Positions 1 to 7,909 of a DNA stretch of 19,728 nucleotides are shown here, in pieces. This stretch comes from Bacilli bacterium. GTDB taxonomy: Bacteria; Bacillota_I; Bacilli_A; RFN20; CAG-826. Position 1 is the stretch's first letter; each line of letters starts with the position of its first letter. Location of the stretch: the NCBI GenBank assembly GCA_016302065.1, contig JAEDOI010000017.1:1-19728 (forward strand), read 5' to 3'. The notes beneath the pieces were generated by a model. That model had not been told where the DNA came from. It made no database searches and worked only from the letters and a program-made list of their open reading frames with translations. The translations under genes were made by a program, and so were the position numbers.

Positions 1-182
1 GCAATTTTACATAGAACTAATAAAGTAGGATTTCTTCTTCCATTTTCAATATCACAAAGATAATTTTTATTTATTTCGCATTCTAAAGCTAATGTTTCAA
101 TAGACATTTTTCTTAATTTCCTAAGATACTTAATTCTACAACCAAGCTCAATGTATGTATTTATTTCATTTAAGTTTTTCAT
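1..182 (-). CDS. XRE-family helix-turn-helix regulator (partial, 3' end outside window)
   Basis: Reading the minus strand from the ATG at 182 gives 60 codons that run off the window edge. The protein is a typical Cro/C1-type HTH: a recognisable helix with RIKYLRKLRKMS, then the turn and recognition helix (LALECEINKNYL), then the family hallmark DIENGRRNPTL. Such proteins bind DNA as dimers; the target is unknown and any C-terminal domain lies outside. The start codon lies inside the end of whiA (17-nt overlap, different frame) and has no clear Shine-Dalgarno, so translation is probably coupled to whiA. It would be the last visible gene of the uvrA operon. The family assignment is firm; function beyond DNA binding is not knowable here. 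Confidence 0.8.
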   Translation of the reverse strand, partial: MKNLNEINTYIELGCRIKYLRKLRKMSIETLALECEINKNYLCDIENGRRNPTLLVLCKI

Positions 183-1128
183 ATAGTTTTGCCATATTTT
201 CTATTTTTCTAAATAAATGTCCAATATTTGATTTACTTACTGGAATATTTAATTCTTCACTCATCATAGAAGAAAGATCTGCATAACTAGCTTCAGGATC
301 TTTTAATCTAAGTTTACATAATAGTTGTACCTTTTCGTTGATAATATTATCAATTCCAAGATGTTTATCGATTAATTTAATCTGTTCAATTTGAACATTT
401 GCTTTGTCAATACTCTTTTTATAATTATATTGATCACAAATAATTAGTCGATTGTTGATGTTACTATAATCTCTACTAACCCTTACATCTTCAAATTTTA
501 TACAACAAGTCGAAGCATCAAGAAAAGCTAAAAAGCCACTTATTTGGTCACTCTTTTTTAAATATATAACAAAATTATTCCTTCTTTTAGTTAATTTAAA
601 GTCAAATTGAGAAGACTTAATTTTATTAATTATCTTTAATATATTTTTAGCTAAATTTTCATCACTTACATAAAATTCAAAATGATAATTTGAAGTTTTT
701 GGTGAGTTACAACTTCCACAAGCTAAAAATAAACCCATTAAAAACCCTCTAATTTTATCTTCTTTATTAATTAATTCTTGATTAATTTTAGATTCTAACA
801 GATTTATATCAAGACTTGAAAATATAGTAGTTCCTCCATTAATAATATTGACTAAATATTCGGTAGCTTTATAAAACTTCATTGTTTTTCTAAATGAAAA
901 ACTAACCACCACATCTTCATATAAATCTTTAATTAATGAATAAATAAACTTAGCAACCTTAGCATTTTCAGTTCTTAGAATTAAATATTCATTTTTATTT
1001 TTAAATTTAATCGTACCATTTACCCTAATAAAAGCAGCTAAAAGAGATCTTTTCATCTCTGTATCAAGATTTATATTTGCCGTTATTTCATTTTTAATTT
1101 CATTAGTAAATGATATGATTTCTTCCAT
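166..1128 (-). CDS. whiA: WhiA-family DNA-binding protein (sporulation/cell-division regulator homologue)
   Basis: A 320-residue protein, the normal length for WhiA. The N-terminal two thirds match the degenerate LAGLIDADG homing-endonuclease-like fold (for example the RGFLMGLFLACGS segment near residues 125-137). The C-terminal ~55 residues are the WhiA HTH, with the characteristic LRLKDPEASYADLS and PVSKSNIGHLFRKI motifs. In Actinobacteria WhiA controls sporulation genes; in Bacillus it binds DNA and affects division and chromosome segregation, so here a non-sporulation housekeeping role is inferred. The gene starts 1 nt after the trxB stop with only a weak GGA-type ribosome site, so coupling to trxB is likely. 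The usual Firmicute partners rapZ and yvcK are not adjacent. It ends in TGA, evidence for the standard stop code. Confidence 0.93.
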   Translation of the reverse strand: MEEIISFTNEIKNEITANINLDTEMKRSLLAAFIRVNGTIKFKNKNEYLILRTENAKVAKFIYSLIKDLYEDVVVSFSFRKTMKFYKATEYLVNIINGGTTIFSSLDINLLESKINQELINKEDKIRGFLMGLFLACGSCNSPKTSNYHFEFYVSDENLAKNILKIINKIKSSQFDFKLTKRRNNFVIYLKKSDQISGFLAFLDASTCCIKFEDVRVSRDYSNINNRLIICDQYNYKKSIDKANVQIEQIKLIDKHLGIDNIINEKVQLLCKLRLKDPEASYADLSSMMSEELNIPVSKSNIGHLFRKIENMAKLYEKLK

Positions 1129-1129
1129 A

Positions 1130-2047
1130 TTATTTCATTCCATTTAGAATATGAATTGCTCTTGTTGCAGCAATGCTCCCATCACTACAAGCTGTTACTA
1201 CTTGTCTTAATGGTTTATCAATTACGTCTCCAATTGCTAAACAATTTTTAATATTGGTTTCCATAAATTTATTAGTAATAATATAACCTTTATTAGTTTC
1301 TACTCCAAGTTTAGAAAGAAAATATGTTGAAGGTTGATCACCAATAAATGGAAAAACACATGAAATATCAATTATTTTTGTCTCTTTAGTATTAATATTT
1401 TCAATTTCAACTCCACTAATTCTTTCTTCACCAATATATTGTTTAATTTTAAAAGGATATAGGAATTCTACATTATTTAATGATTTTAATTTAGCTAAAT
1501 TATCTTCTTCGTCATCACTATTATTATCATTAATTAAATAAACTTTATTAACAATATTTGCTAAATATAAAGCTTCTAAGTATCCTTTTCTACTCGAAGC
1601 AAATACTGCTACATCCTTATTCTTATATAAAAATCCATCACAGACTGCACAAAAAGAGATACCTTTTCCATAATATTTTTCTTCATCTTTAATTCCGCTA
1701 CCTTTTGTTTTGCTTCCAGTTGCAATAATTAAAATTTTAAATAAATAAGTATCTTTTTCTCCAATTACTTCAAAACCTTCATCAACTTTTTTAACATCAA
1801 TGCAATTATCTTTTTTAATACTTATATTAAAAGATTTAAGTTGATTTCTCATATTCATTCCAAGCGTAAATCCATCAATAGAACCAACACCTGGATAGTT
1901 TTCTATTTGAGTAGTTATATTAAGTTTCCCACCACTCATTTCTTTTTCAATAAGTAAAAAGCTATATTTACTTCTTGCTAAGTATAAAGCAGCACTCATG
2001 CCAGCTGGACCAGCACCAATAATCCCAACATCCTTAATTATTTTCAT
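1130..2047 (-). CDS. trxB: Thioredoxin reductase-like flavoprotein lacking NADPH-binding motifs
   Basis: A 305-residue two-domain flavoprotein of the low-molecular-weight thioredoxin reductase family. Seen directly: FAD dinucleotide motif GAGPAG (11-16), the ATG motif (110-112), the redox-active CAVC pair (Cys133, Cys136, followed by DG), and the C-terminal FAD-binding GD (273-274) with the RQVVTACSDG segment. In the second domain the normal GGGxSAxEEA nucleotide loop is replaced by FASSRKGYLEA (149-159), and the HRRxxxRA motif that holds the NADPH 2'-phosphate is replaced by INDNNSDDEE (172-181). Known relatives with these losses are the ferredoxin-dependent FFTR and other pyridine-nucleotide-independent reductases, so an electron donor other than NADPH is inferred. 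It has a good AGAGGT ribosome site within the preceding HAD gene, overlapping it by 14 nt. No thioredoxin gene lies in the window. Confidence 0.9.
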   Translation of the reverse strand: MKIIKDVGIIGAGPAGMSAALYLARSKYSFLLIEKEMSGGKLNITTQIENYPGVGSIDGFTLGMNMRNQLKSFNISIKKDNCIDVKKVDEGFEVIGEKDTYLFKILIIATGSKTKGSGIKDEEKYYGKGISFCAVCDGFLYKNKDVAVFASSRKGYLEALYLANIVNKVYLINDNNSDDEEDNLAKLKSLNNVEFLYPFKIKQYIGEERISGVEIENINTKETKIIDISCVFPFIGDQPSTYFLSKLGVETNKGYIITNKFMETNIKNCLAIGDVIDKPLRQVVTACSDGSIAATRAIHILNGMK

Positions 2048-2687
2048 TAGCTTTTACCTCTAAATATAACTCATCCATTGATGATAAGAATTTTTTAGGA
2101 TGAGGCATTTTATCTTTAAAATCTCTTTTTGCCATAGTCATTAAGACACAATCAACATTAGCATTTAAAGACAATTGATAATCAATATAATTATCTCCAA
2201 CATAAAGAATATCTTCATTCTTTAAATTATATTTTTCTTTTAATATTTCAATGCCTTGACTATCTGGTTTAGGCCTAGATAAATCATCACAAGTAAGCAT
2301 GCAATCAAATAAGTTATATATTTTGCATTTTTTAAGTGAAAATATAGCTCTATCCTTATTCTTTTGTGTAAGAATTAGTATTAAATATCCATCTTTTTTT
2401 AATTTTTGAATAGTTTTTCTTGTATGTTTAAAGGAATGTAATTTTTGATTGTAGTGTTTAATAGATCTTTGTCTATACTCTTTTAAAATAAAGTCTCCAT
2501 CATATTCTGGAAATACTTTAGCAATTGATTGTTGAATTGGTGGACCACTAAAAGTTCTTAAAACATCATCACTAATATAGAAGTCTTTATCTTTATAAGT
2601 GTTAATTAGTTCTCTCCATGAATCAATAATAACAACATCTGTATCTATTAAAGTTCCATCAAGATCAAATACTATTGCTTTATACAT
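2034..2687 (-). CDS. HAD-superfamily phosphatase, PpaX-like
   Basis: A 217-residue HAD hydrolase. Motif I is DLDGTLID with nucleophile Asp8 and acid/base Asp10; motif II is the Thr of LILTQK (Thr107); motif III is Lys140 in RPKPD; motif IV is GDNYID (165-169). The helical cap between motifs I and II (about 15-85) places it in the beta-phosphoglucomutase/phosphoglycolate phosphatase subgroup, and FSGPP near residue 46 resembles Bacillus PpaX and Gph. In Bacillus subtilis ppaX (pyrophosphatase of the HPr kinase pathway) lies in the hprK-lgt operon, so its position directly after lgt supports PpaX, but hprK is absent here and substrate cannot be read from sequence. The start is preceded by a strong AAGGGGGA ribosome site and overlaps lgt by 16 nt. 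Confidence 0.85.
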   Translation of the reverse strand: MYKAIVFDLDGTLIDTDVVIIDSWRELINTYKDKDFYISDDVLRTFSGPPIQQSIAKVFPEYDGDFILKEYRQRSIKHYNQKLHSFKHTRKTIQKLKKDGYLILILTQKNKDRAIFSLKKCKIYNLFDCMLTCDDLSRPKPDSQGIEILKEKYNLKNEDILYVGDNYIDYQLSLNANVDCVLMTMAKRDFKDKMPHPKKFLSSMDELYLEVKANENN

Positions 2688-4132
2688 TCCTTATCCCCCT
2701 TAGATGAAATATATTTTTGCCACTGATAAACAATTATTTTCTTTTCGTTTAAAATTTTTAAAACAACACAAATAAGGATTATTAAAGCTCCGCTTCCTAT
2801 CATAAAATACGAACTTACATTTGAGAAATTGCCATCGCTTCCCATATTAAATCTACTATCTCTAAGTGGTTCTAAAATAGCTCTTGTAGCTCCATACCAC
2901 ATAATATACCATCCAACACAACTTCCATCGGCATGATAATTATGTTTAAAATGTCTATTTATTCCAAATAAATTTTTAATTCCATATTCAATAAAGAAGT
3001 ATCCAGTTATATTAATCAAACCTTCAATAAAGAAAAGAGGAAGATAAATTTCATTTGCATTAAGCTTTCCGCTATGAACACTACTAAATTTCATATTTTC
3101 CCTAATAAAAGAAGGAATCCACACAAAATAAGATTCATTTACTACATTTCCATGAACTTCATTATTAAAGAAATTGCCAAATCTTCCAATAGCTTGAGCT
3201 ACTAAAATAGTAGGAACAATAATATCAACTAGCAAAAGATAGTCAATAGCTTTATATCTTTCGTTTTTAATCTTATAAAATATCATTACAATAACTCCAG
3301 CAATAATACCAAATACAGCTCCACCCATTATTGCTAAGCCACCTTCCCAAATATAAAACATTCTAATTGGATTAGAAGCAAATTCTTCCCATTCACCAAT
3401 TACATACCAAGCTCTAGCCCCTAATATTCCACAAGGAAAAGCGACAAAGAAACAAGTTGTAATTAATCCATGATGCCCATATATATTCCATAATTTATAA
3501 TCACAAATATAAAGAACTAAACATGCACCAGAAACAATAAATAAAGCATACAAAGCAATTTCAAATTTAAAGGTTTTTCCAATTTTAGCCATTAATTCAT
3601 TATATTTTGTAGTTTCGTTATTCAATAACCATATTCCTTCTTTTGATACTATAATCCTATTAGCAAGAGGGAAAATTAAATTTGGAACACTAAATTCTAA
3701 GGATCCATATAAACATAAAATTGCAGCAACAAGAGAAACATACATTATTACCCTAAGCCAAATTTTAAATTTATCAGTTTTTCTTTTATTTATTAAATAT
3801 AAAAGAATAAACATTATAGTTAAAAAAGTAATAAGAAATAAATCAAAGAGAAAAAGAAAAATAAATATTAGAACTATATTATTAAATTTAAATTCTGGAT
3901 CAATAGCCTTTAAATCACTTAAAACATTAGAAGTATAATATCCTCCACCAATTAATAGAGTGCCACAAACAAAAATTAAAGCAGGAATTAATAGGTATTT
4001 AATATTTTTCTTAAAGAAAGTAAGATTAAAATCATCTCTATAGTCATAAAACTTCTTTTTAAAATTAAATCCATAAAGACCAATACCAATAAATAAGCAT
4101 AGAAAACCTATTATATTAAATGCAATACTCAT
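2672..4132 (-). CDS. lgt: Prolipoprotein diacylglyceryl transferase with extended N-terminus
   Basis: Membrane enzyme that transfers diacylglycerol from phosphatidylglycerol to the cysteine of prolipoproteins. The Lgt core occupies about residues 190-465: GARAWYVIG (238-246), IWEGGLAIMGG (261-271), GRFGNFFNNEVHG (316-328, containing the counterparts of E. coli Arg143, Asn146, Glu151, Gly154) and YGATRAILE (413-421, counterparts of Tyr235, Arg239, Glu243). The position of the important E. coli His103 is Met269. At 486 residues it is some 200 longer than usual Lgt (about 260-300); the excess is an N-terminal region with about four hydrophobic helices (roughly 4-22, 44-66, 86-116, 127-146). The start has a strong AAAGGAGA ribosome site and overlaps the uvrA stop as ATGA. 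Lgt identity is firm; the extension's role is unknown. Confidence 0.92.
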   Translation of the reverse strand: MSIAFNIIGFLCLFIGIGLYGFNFKKKFYDYRDDFNLTFFKKNIKYLLIPALIFVCGTLLIGGGYYTSNVLSDLKAIDPEFKFNNIVLIFIFLFLFDLFLITFLTIMFILLYLINKRKTDKFKIWLRVIMYVSLVAAILCLYGSLEFSVPNLIFPLANRIIVSKEGIWLLNNETTKYNELMAKIGKTFKFEIALYALFIVSGACLVLYICDYKLWNIYGHHGLITTCFFVAFPCGILGARAWYVIGEWEEFASNPIRMFYIWEGGLAIMGGAVFGIIAGVIVMIFYKIKNERYKAIDYLLLVDIIVPTILVAQAIGRFGNFFNNEVHGNVVNESYFVWIPSFIRENMKFSSVHSGKLNANEIYLPLFFIEGLINITGYFFIEYGIKNLFGINRHFKHNYHADGSCVGWYIMWYGATRAILEPLRDSRFNMGSDGNFSNVSSYFMIGSGALIILICVVLKILNEKKIIVYQWQKYISSKGDKECIKQ

Positions 4133-6987
4133 TCGTTTTTCTCCTTTCTTAGTTTGTCTTCTTTTAAAACTCTTTTTAAATAATATCCAGTATAACTTTC
4201 ATTATTATTTGCAATCTCTTCAGGAGTACCAGTAGCTATAATCTCTCCTCCATTATCTCCTCCATCTTTACCAAGATCAATTATATAATCAGCCATTTTA
4301 ATTACTTCAAGATTATGCTCAATAACTAAAACAGTATCACCATTATTAACAATAGATTCAATAATTTTTAATAATCTACTCACATCATCAACATGAAGAC
4401 CAGTTGTAGGCTCATCTAAAATAAATAATGATTTTCCAGTTGGTTTTCTTTGTAAATAATAAGCAAGCTTAACTCTTTGAGCTTCACCTCCACTTAAAGT
4501 CGTAGCAGGCTGACCAACTTTAACATATCCAAGCCCTACATCAACAAGTGTTTTTAATTTTCTAGCTAAACTTGGATAATTCTTAAAGAATTCATAAGCA
4601 TCTTCGATGGTCATTTCTAAAATATCATATATATTTTTGCCTTTAAAAGTACACATTAATGTTTCTTCATTATATCTTTTCCCATCGCACTCATCACATT
4701 TAACATAGACATCAGGAAGAAAATTCATTGGAATTCTAGTTACACCAGCTCCTTCACAATGCTCACATCTTCCTCCCTTTACATTAAAAGAGAATCTTCC
4801 TTTATCATAACCATGAGCTTTTGCTTCAATAGTTGAAGCAAAAATATCTCTTATATCATCAAAAGCTTTAACATATGTAGCAGGATTGCTTCTTGGTGTT
4901 TTCCCAATTGGCTCTTGTGTAATGTTTATAATTTTATCAATATTTTCATATCCTTTAATAGTTTTATAAGGACCTGGGATTTCATCGCTATTATCAATAA
5001 TTTTATGTAAAGCTTTGTACAATGTTTCGTTAACTAAACTAGATTTTCCACTTCCACTTACACCAGTTACACAAACAAAACAGCCTAAAGGAATTTTAAC
5101 ATCAATATTCTTTAAATTATTTAATGTACAACCCTGAAGTTCGATAAATTTACCATTTCCTTTGTTTCTATATCCAGGAACAGCAATAAACTTTTTACCA
5201 CTTAAATAAGCTCCAGTGATACTTCTTTCACTTTTTTTAATATCTTCTAATGTTCCACTTGCTACAAGTTCACCACCATGAATTCCAGCTCCTGGTCCTA
5301 TATCTACAATAAAATCAGCATTCTTTATCATATCTTCGTCATGTTCAACAACGATTAAAGTATTACCAAGATCTCTCATTTCTTTTAAAGAATTAATTAA
5401 CTTCTCACTATCTTTTTGATGCAATCCAATACTTGGCTCATCAAGAACATATAAAACACCACTTAATCTGCTTCCAATTTGTGTAGCAAGTCTAATTCTT
5501 TGACTTTCCCCTCCGCTTAAAGTCATACTTAAACGAGAAAGAGTCAAATAATCAAGCCCAACATCTAAAAGAAATTTAATTCTATTTTTAATTTCATTTA
5601 ATAATAATTGAGATACTTTTTTGTTATATTCACTTAATTTATTTTCAAGTGAAACCATAAAGCTATATAAATCTTTTAAACTCATTAAACATAAATCATA
5701 TATGTTTTTTCCATCTATTTTTACACTTAATACTTCTTTACTTAATCTAGCACCATGACAAGTTGGACATTCAATATCTTTAATAAATCTAGCATAAAGC
5801 ATCCTATTAAATTCACTAGTAGTTTCAAGATATAATCTTTCGATTCTAGTTTTTAATCCTTCAATATAGCCATTTTTTCTCATTACATTTCCACTTGAAC
5901 TAGTAATTGAATAGCTTATTGGTCTATCACTTCCATTTAACATAATATTAATTTGCTCTTGTGTATAATTTTTAAATGGAATATTAGTAGGAATAGAATA
6001 ATAATCTAATAATGTTTTAAAGTTTTGCCAATCTAAATTTGATGAATTTACAACATTTTTATAATAAAGAATTGCTCCATCATCAATGCTAATTTCTTTA
6101 TTTGGAACTAATAAATCAATGTCAACTTCTTGTTTAATTCCTAAGCCGTTACAAGTTGGACAGCAACCTAAAGGAGAATTAAATGAAAATAATCTTGGTT
6201 CTAATTTAGGAACACTAAAACCACATTCATCACAAGCATTGTGCTCACTAAATAATCTTTCTTCTTCGTTAGTAACAACTAAAATGTAACCATTTGACCA
6301 TTCACTAGCAAGTTCACAAGCTTCATAAACTCTACTTCTAGAATCTTCTTTTAATGCAATACGGTCAATCACTATATCAATATCGTGTCGAACATTCTTT
6401 TCTAATTTAAAATCAATGTCTTCTGCTAAATACATTTTTCCATCAATTCTAATTCTTGAAAAACCATTTTTTATAATCTTCTCGATAGTATCTTTATGTG
6501 TTCCTTTCTCATGTCTAACAACTGGGGAAAGTATTTGAATTCTAGTATTAAGTGGATTTTCTAAAATAATTGATGTAATTTTTTGAATTGAAAACGCTAC
6601 AATTGGTTTATTATGTGTTGGACAATATGGAACACCAATTCGAGCAAAAAGCAATCTTAAATAATCATATATTTCAGTAACAGTTCCAACAGTAGATCTA
6701 GGATTATGTGAAACACTTTTTTGATCAATTGCAATTGAAGGTGATAATCCTTCAATACTTTCTACATCAGGTTTTTCAAAATTGCCTAAGAATTGCCTAG
6801 CATATGAAGAAAGACTTTCCACATATCTTCTTTGCCCTTCAGCAAATATTGTATCAAAAGCTAATGTTGATTTTCCGCTTCCACTAACTCCTGTAAATAC
6901 AATTAATTTTTCTTTTGGTAAAGAGACACTTAAATTTTTTAAATTGTTCTCTTTTGCTCCTCTAATTTTAATCTCGTTAATTGCCAT
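4129..6987 (-). CDS. uvrA: Excinuclease ABC subunit A
   Basis: DNA-damage recognition ATPase of nucleotide excision repair, acting with UvrB (not in the window). The 952 residues match full-length UvrA. Two ABC modules are complete: Walker A GVSGSGKST (33-41) and GVSGSGKSS (642-650), signatures LSGGESQR (490-497) and LSGGEAQR (831-838), each followed by a DEP Walker B. Zinc ligands are intact: Cys252/255/276/279 in the first module and Cys741/744/764/767 in the second. The N-terminus (INEIKIRGAKENNLKNL) aligns with the family, so the start is secure, yet there is no strong Shine-Dalgarno and a TATAAT box lies 7 nt upstream. It is the first gene of the six-gene minus-strand operon and is followed by lgt with a 4-nt overlap. 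Firmicutes usually pair uvrA with uvrB; here it heads a different set. Confidence 0.98.
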   Translation of the reverse strand: MAINEIKIRGAKENNLKNLSVSLPKEKLIVFTGVSGSGKSTLAFDTIFAEGQRRYVESLSSYARQFLGNFEKPDVESIEGLSPSIAIDQKSVSHNPRSTVGTVTEIYDYLRLLFARIGVPYCPTHNKPIVAFSIQKITSIILENPLNTRIQILSPVVRHEKGTHKDTIEKIIKNGFSRIRIDGKMYLAEDIDFKLEKNVRHDIDIVIDRIALKEDSRSRVYEACELASEWSNGYILVVTNEEERLFSEHNACDECGFSVPKLEPRLFSFNSPLGCCPTCNGLGIKQEVDIDLLVPNKEISIDDGAILYYKNVVNSSNLDWQNFKTLLDYYSIPTNIPFKNYTQEQINIMLNGSDRPISYSITSSSGNVMRKNGYIEGLKTRIERLYLETTSEFNRMLYARFIKDIECPTCHGARLSKEVLSVKIDGKNIYDLCLMSLKDLYSFMVSLENKLSEYNKKVSQLLLNEIKNRIKFLLDVGLDYLTLSRLSMTLSGGESQRIRLATQIGSRLSGVLYVLDEPSIGLHQKDSEKLINSLKEMRDLGNTLIVVEHDEDMIKNADFIVDIGPGAGIHGGELVASGTLEDIKKSERSITGAYLSGKKFIAVPGYRNKGNGKFIELQGCTLNNLKNIDVKIPLGCFVCVTGVSGSGKSSLVNETLYKALHKIIDNSDEIPGPYKTIKGYENIDKIINITQEPIGKTPRSNPATYVKAFDDIRDIFASTIEAKAHGYDKGRFSFNVKGGRCEHCEGAGVTRIPMNFLPDVYVKCDECDGKRYNEETLMCTFKGKNIYDILEMTIEDAYEFFKNYPSLARKLKTLVDVGLGYVKVGQPATTLSGGEAQRVKLAYYLQRKPTGKSLFILDEPTTGLHVDDVSRLLKIIESIVNNGDTVLVIEHNLEVIKMADYIIDLGKDGGDNGGEIIATGTPEEIANNNESYTGYYLKRVLKEDKLRKEKNE

Positions 6988-6994
6988 ACTTTAG

Positions 6995-7023
6995 ATTATA
7001 TAAAAATAATATATTTTTATAAA
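6995..7023 (-). promoter_or_regulatory. Candidate sigma-A promoter of the uvrA operon, start-proximal
   Basis: A perfect TATAAT (6995-7000 read on the minus strand) is separated by only 7 nt (CTAAAGT) from the uvrA ATG. A weak -35 (TTTATA, 4 of 6 matches, 7018-7023) lies 17 nt further upstream. Transcription from it would begin at or within about 1 nt of the start codon, giving a leaderless mRNA. The region is very AT-rich, so chance matches are possible. Confidence 0.5.
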
Positions 7024-7041
7024 GTTAAAGACATATTAAAA

Positions 7042-7755
7042 TTAAAGAACGTACAAATAAACACTAACAAATTGTAAAATCATCCCAACAAGAACAAAAC
7101 AATGAAATACCGTATGGAACCAAACGCTTTTTTTCTTTCCTAATCCATAAAGTATTGCACCAATGGTATAAGCAATTCCTCCAAAAAGAAGTAATAAAAA
7201 CCCGTTAATTCCCACTTCTTTTATAATTCCATCACTAGCAAAAAGAATGGTCCACCCTGCAACAATATAAATAATCATGCATAATTTTGAATACCTATGA
7301 ATATTAATTGAATTAAATATAATACCTAAAATTACTAAAACCCAAACAATAACAAATATTATCCAACCAGAATAAGGAATTAAATTATTCCAAATAGAAG
7401 TATTTCTTATTGCACAAAGACAATAAATAGAATAAGTTCCAGCAAGTAAAACAAAAACAAAATCATGATCTATTACTCTAAATACTTTCTTTCCCTTATT
7501 TCTTGCAAGAGCATGATATAAACAAGATATGCACATACATGTAATCATTCCAAATCCATAAATTCCTACACCAATACATCTATAAATAAAGTCAATATCG
7601 TAAACTACTTCGCTTTGAGGAAAAACTCCACAAATTTTTAAATACATAAAGATAGTAGCTAAAATACCAAAAATAGCACCTAAGCCATGTGTAATTGAAT
7701 TGCATAATTCATGCCTTAATTTATAGTTTGGTAATTTAATATCGTCTACACACAT
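7042..7755 (-). CDS. Hemolysin III / PAQR-family seven-helix membrane protein
   Basis: A 237-residue integral membrane protein with about seven hydrophobic helices. Family motifs are all present: HELCNSITHGLG (15-26), SCLYHAL (77-83), VIDHDFVF (95-102), AGTY (105-108) and the C-terminal WFHTVFHCF (212-220). The metal-site residues of the PAQR fold can be seen: Ser77 and His81 in helix 2, Asp98, and His214/His218 in helix 7. Bacterial members (YqfA/HlyIII, TIGR01065) are called hemolysins from a Bacillus cereus protein, but their native function is uncertain; a lipid hydrolase (ceramidase-like) or membrane homeostasis role has been proposed for the superfamily. The start has a good AGGAG ribosome site. 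It is transcribed divergently from the polymerase gene and ends 54 bp before uvrA. Confidence 0.9.
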   Translation of the reverse strand: MCVDDIKLPNYKLRHELCNSITHGLGAIFGILATIFMYLKICGVFPQSEVVYDIDFIYRCIGVGIYGFGMITCMCISCLYHALARNKGKKVFRVIDHDFVFVLLAGTYSIYCLCAIRNTSIWNNLIPYSGWIIFVIVWVLVILGIIFNSINIHRYSKLCMIIYIVAGWTILFASDGIIKEVGINGFLLLLFGGIAYTIGAILYGLGKKKSVWFHTVFHCFVLVGMILQFVSVYLYVL

Positions 7756-7769
7756 CTTTAATCTCCTAT

Positions 7770-7786
7770 CTAGTATTTAATACTAG
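7770..7786. promoter_or_regulatory. Perfect palindrome in hlyIII leader, candidate operator
   Basis: The 17-nt sequence CTAGTATTTAATACTAG is an exact inverted repeat with 8-bp arms and a single central base. It lies 14 nt upstream of the hlyIII start and just before its ribosome site. A possible extended -10 (TGC followed by TAGTAT on the minus strand), with a weak TTGTTT 16 nt upstream, overlaps it, so a bound repressor would block initiation. The repeat could instead form a short RNA hairpin. No gene next to it is an obvious cognate repressor. Confidence 0.5.
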
Positions 7787-7874
7787 CATATTTTATATTA
7801 AAAACAATAACTAATTTAAAAAACATATTAAATGCAATATATTTTTAATAAAAATAAAAAAATTATTAAAATAA

Positions 7875-7903
7875 TTATCATTAATATAAATAATTAGTAT
7901 AAT
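7875..7903 (+). promoter_or_regulatory. Candidate sigma-A promoter of Y-family polymerase gene, start-proximal
   Basis: TTATCA (7875-7880, 4 of 6 matches) and a perfect TATAAT (7898-7903) are separated by exactly 17 nt. The ATG at 7910 begins 6 nt after the -10 box, which is where the transcript itself should start. There is no Shine-Dalgarno, so a leaderless mRNA is predicted. No Bacillus-type LexA site (CGAAC-N4-GTTCG) is visible in the 154-bp divergent intergenic region 7756-7909. Confidence 0.6.
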
Positions 7904-7909
7904 TATCTT

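Noticed and set aside
166..4131. Possible Mycoplasma-type code with UGA as tryptophan
   Set aside because: whiA and uvrA end in TGA at the expected protein length, no gene has an in-frame TGA, and Trp is TGG.
6086..6994. Plus-strand open frames opposite uvrA (6086-6289 and 6782-6994)
   Set aside because: They run antisense to highly conserved UvrA domains, have no ribosome site and no recognisable protein pattern.
7800..7897. A/T-rich runs read as a replication origin or DnaA-box cluster
   Set aside because: No TTATCCACA-type boxes occur, and the composition is explained by a short divergent promoter region in an AT-rich genome.
7756..7909. LexA/SOS operator in the hlyIII-polymerase intergenic region
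   Set aside because: No CGAAC-N4-GTTCG-like sequence is present; the region is almost pure A/T.
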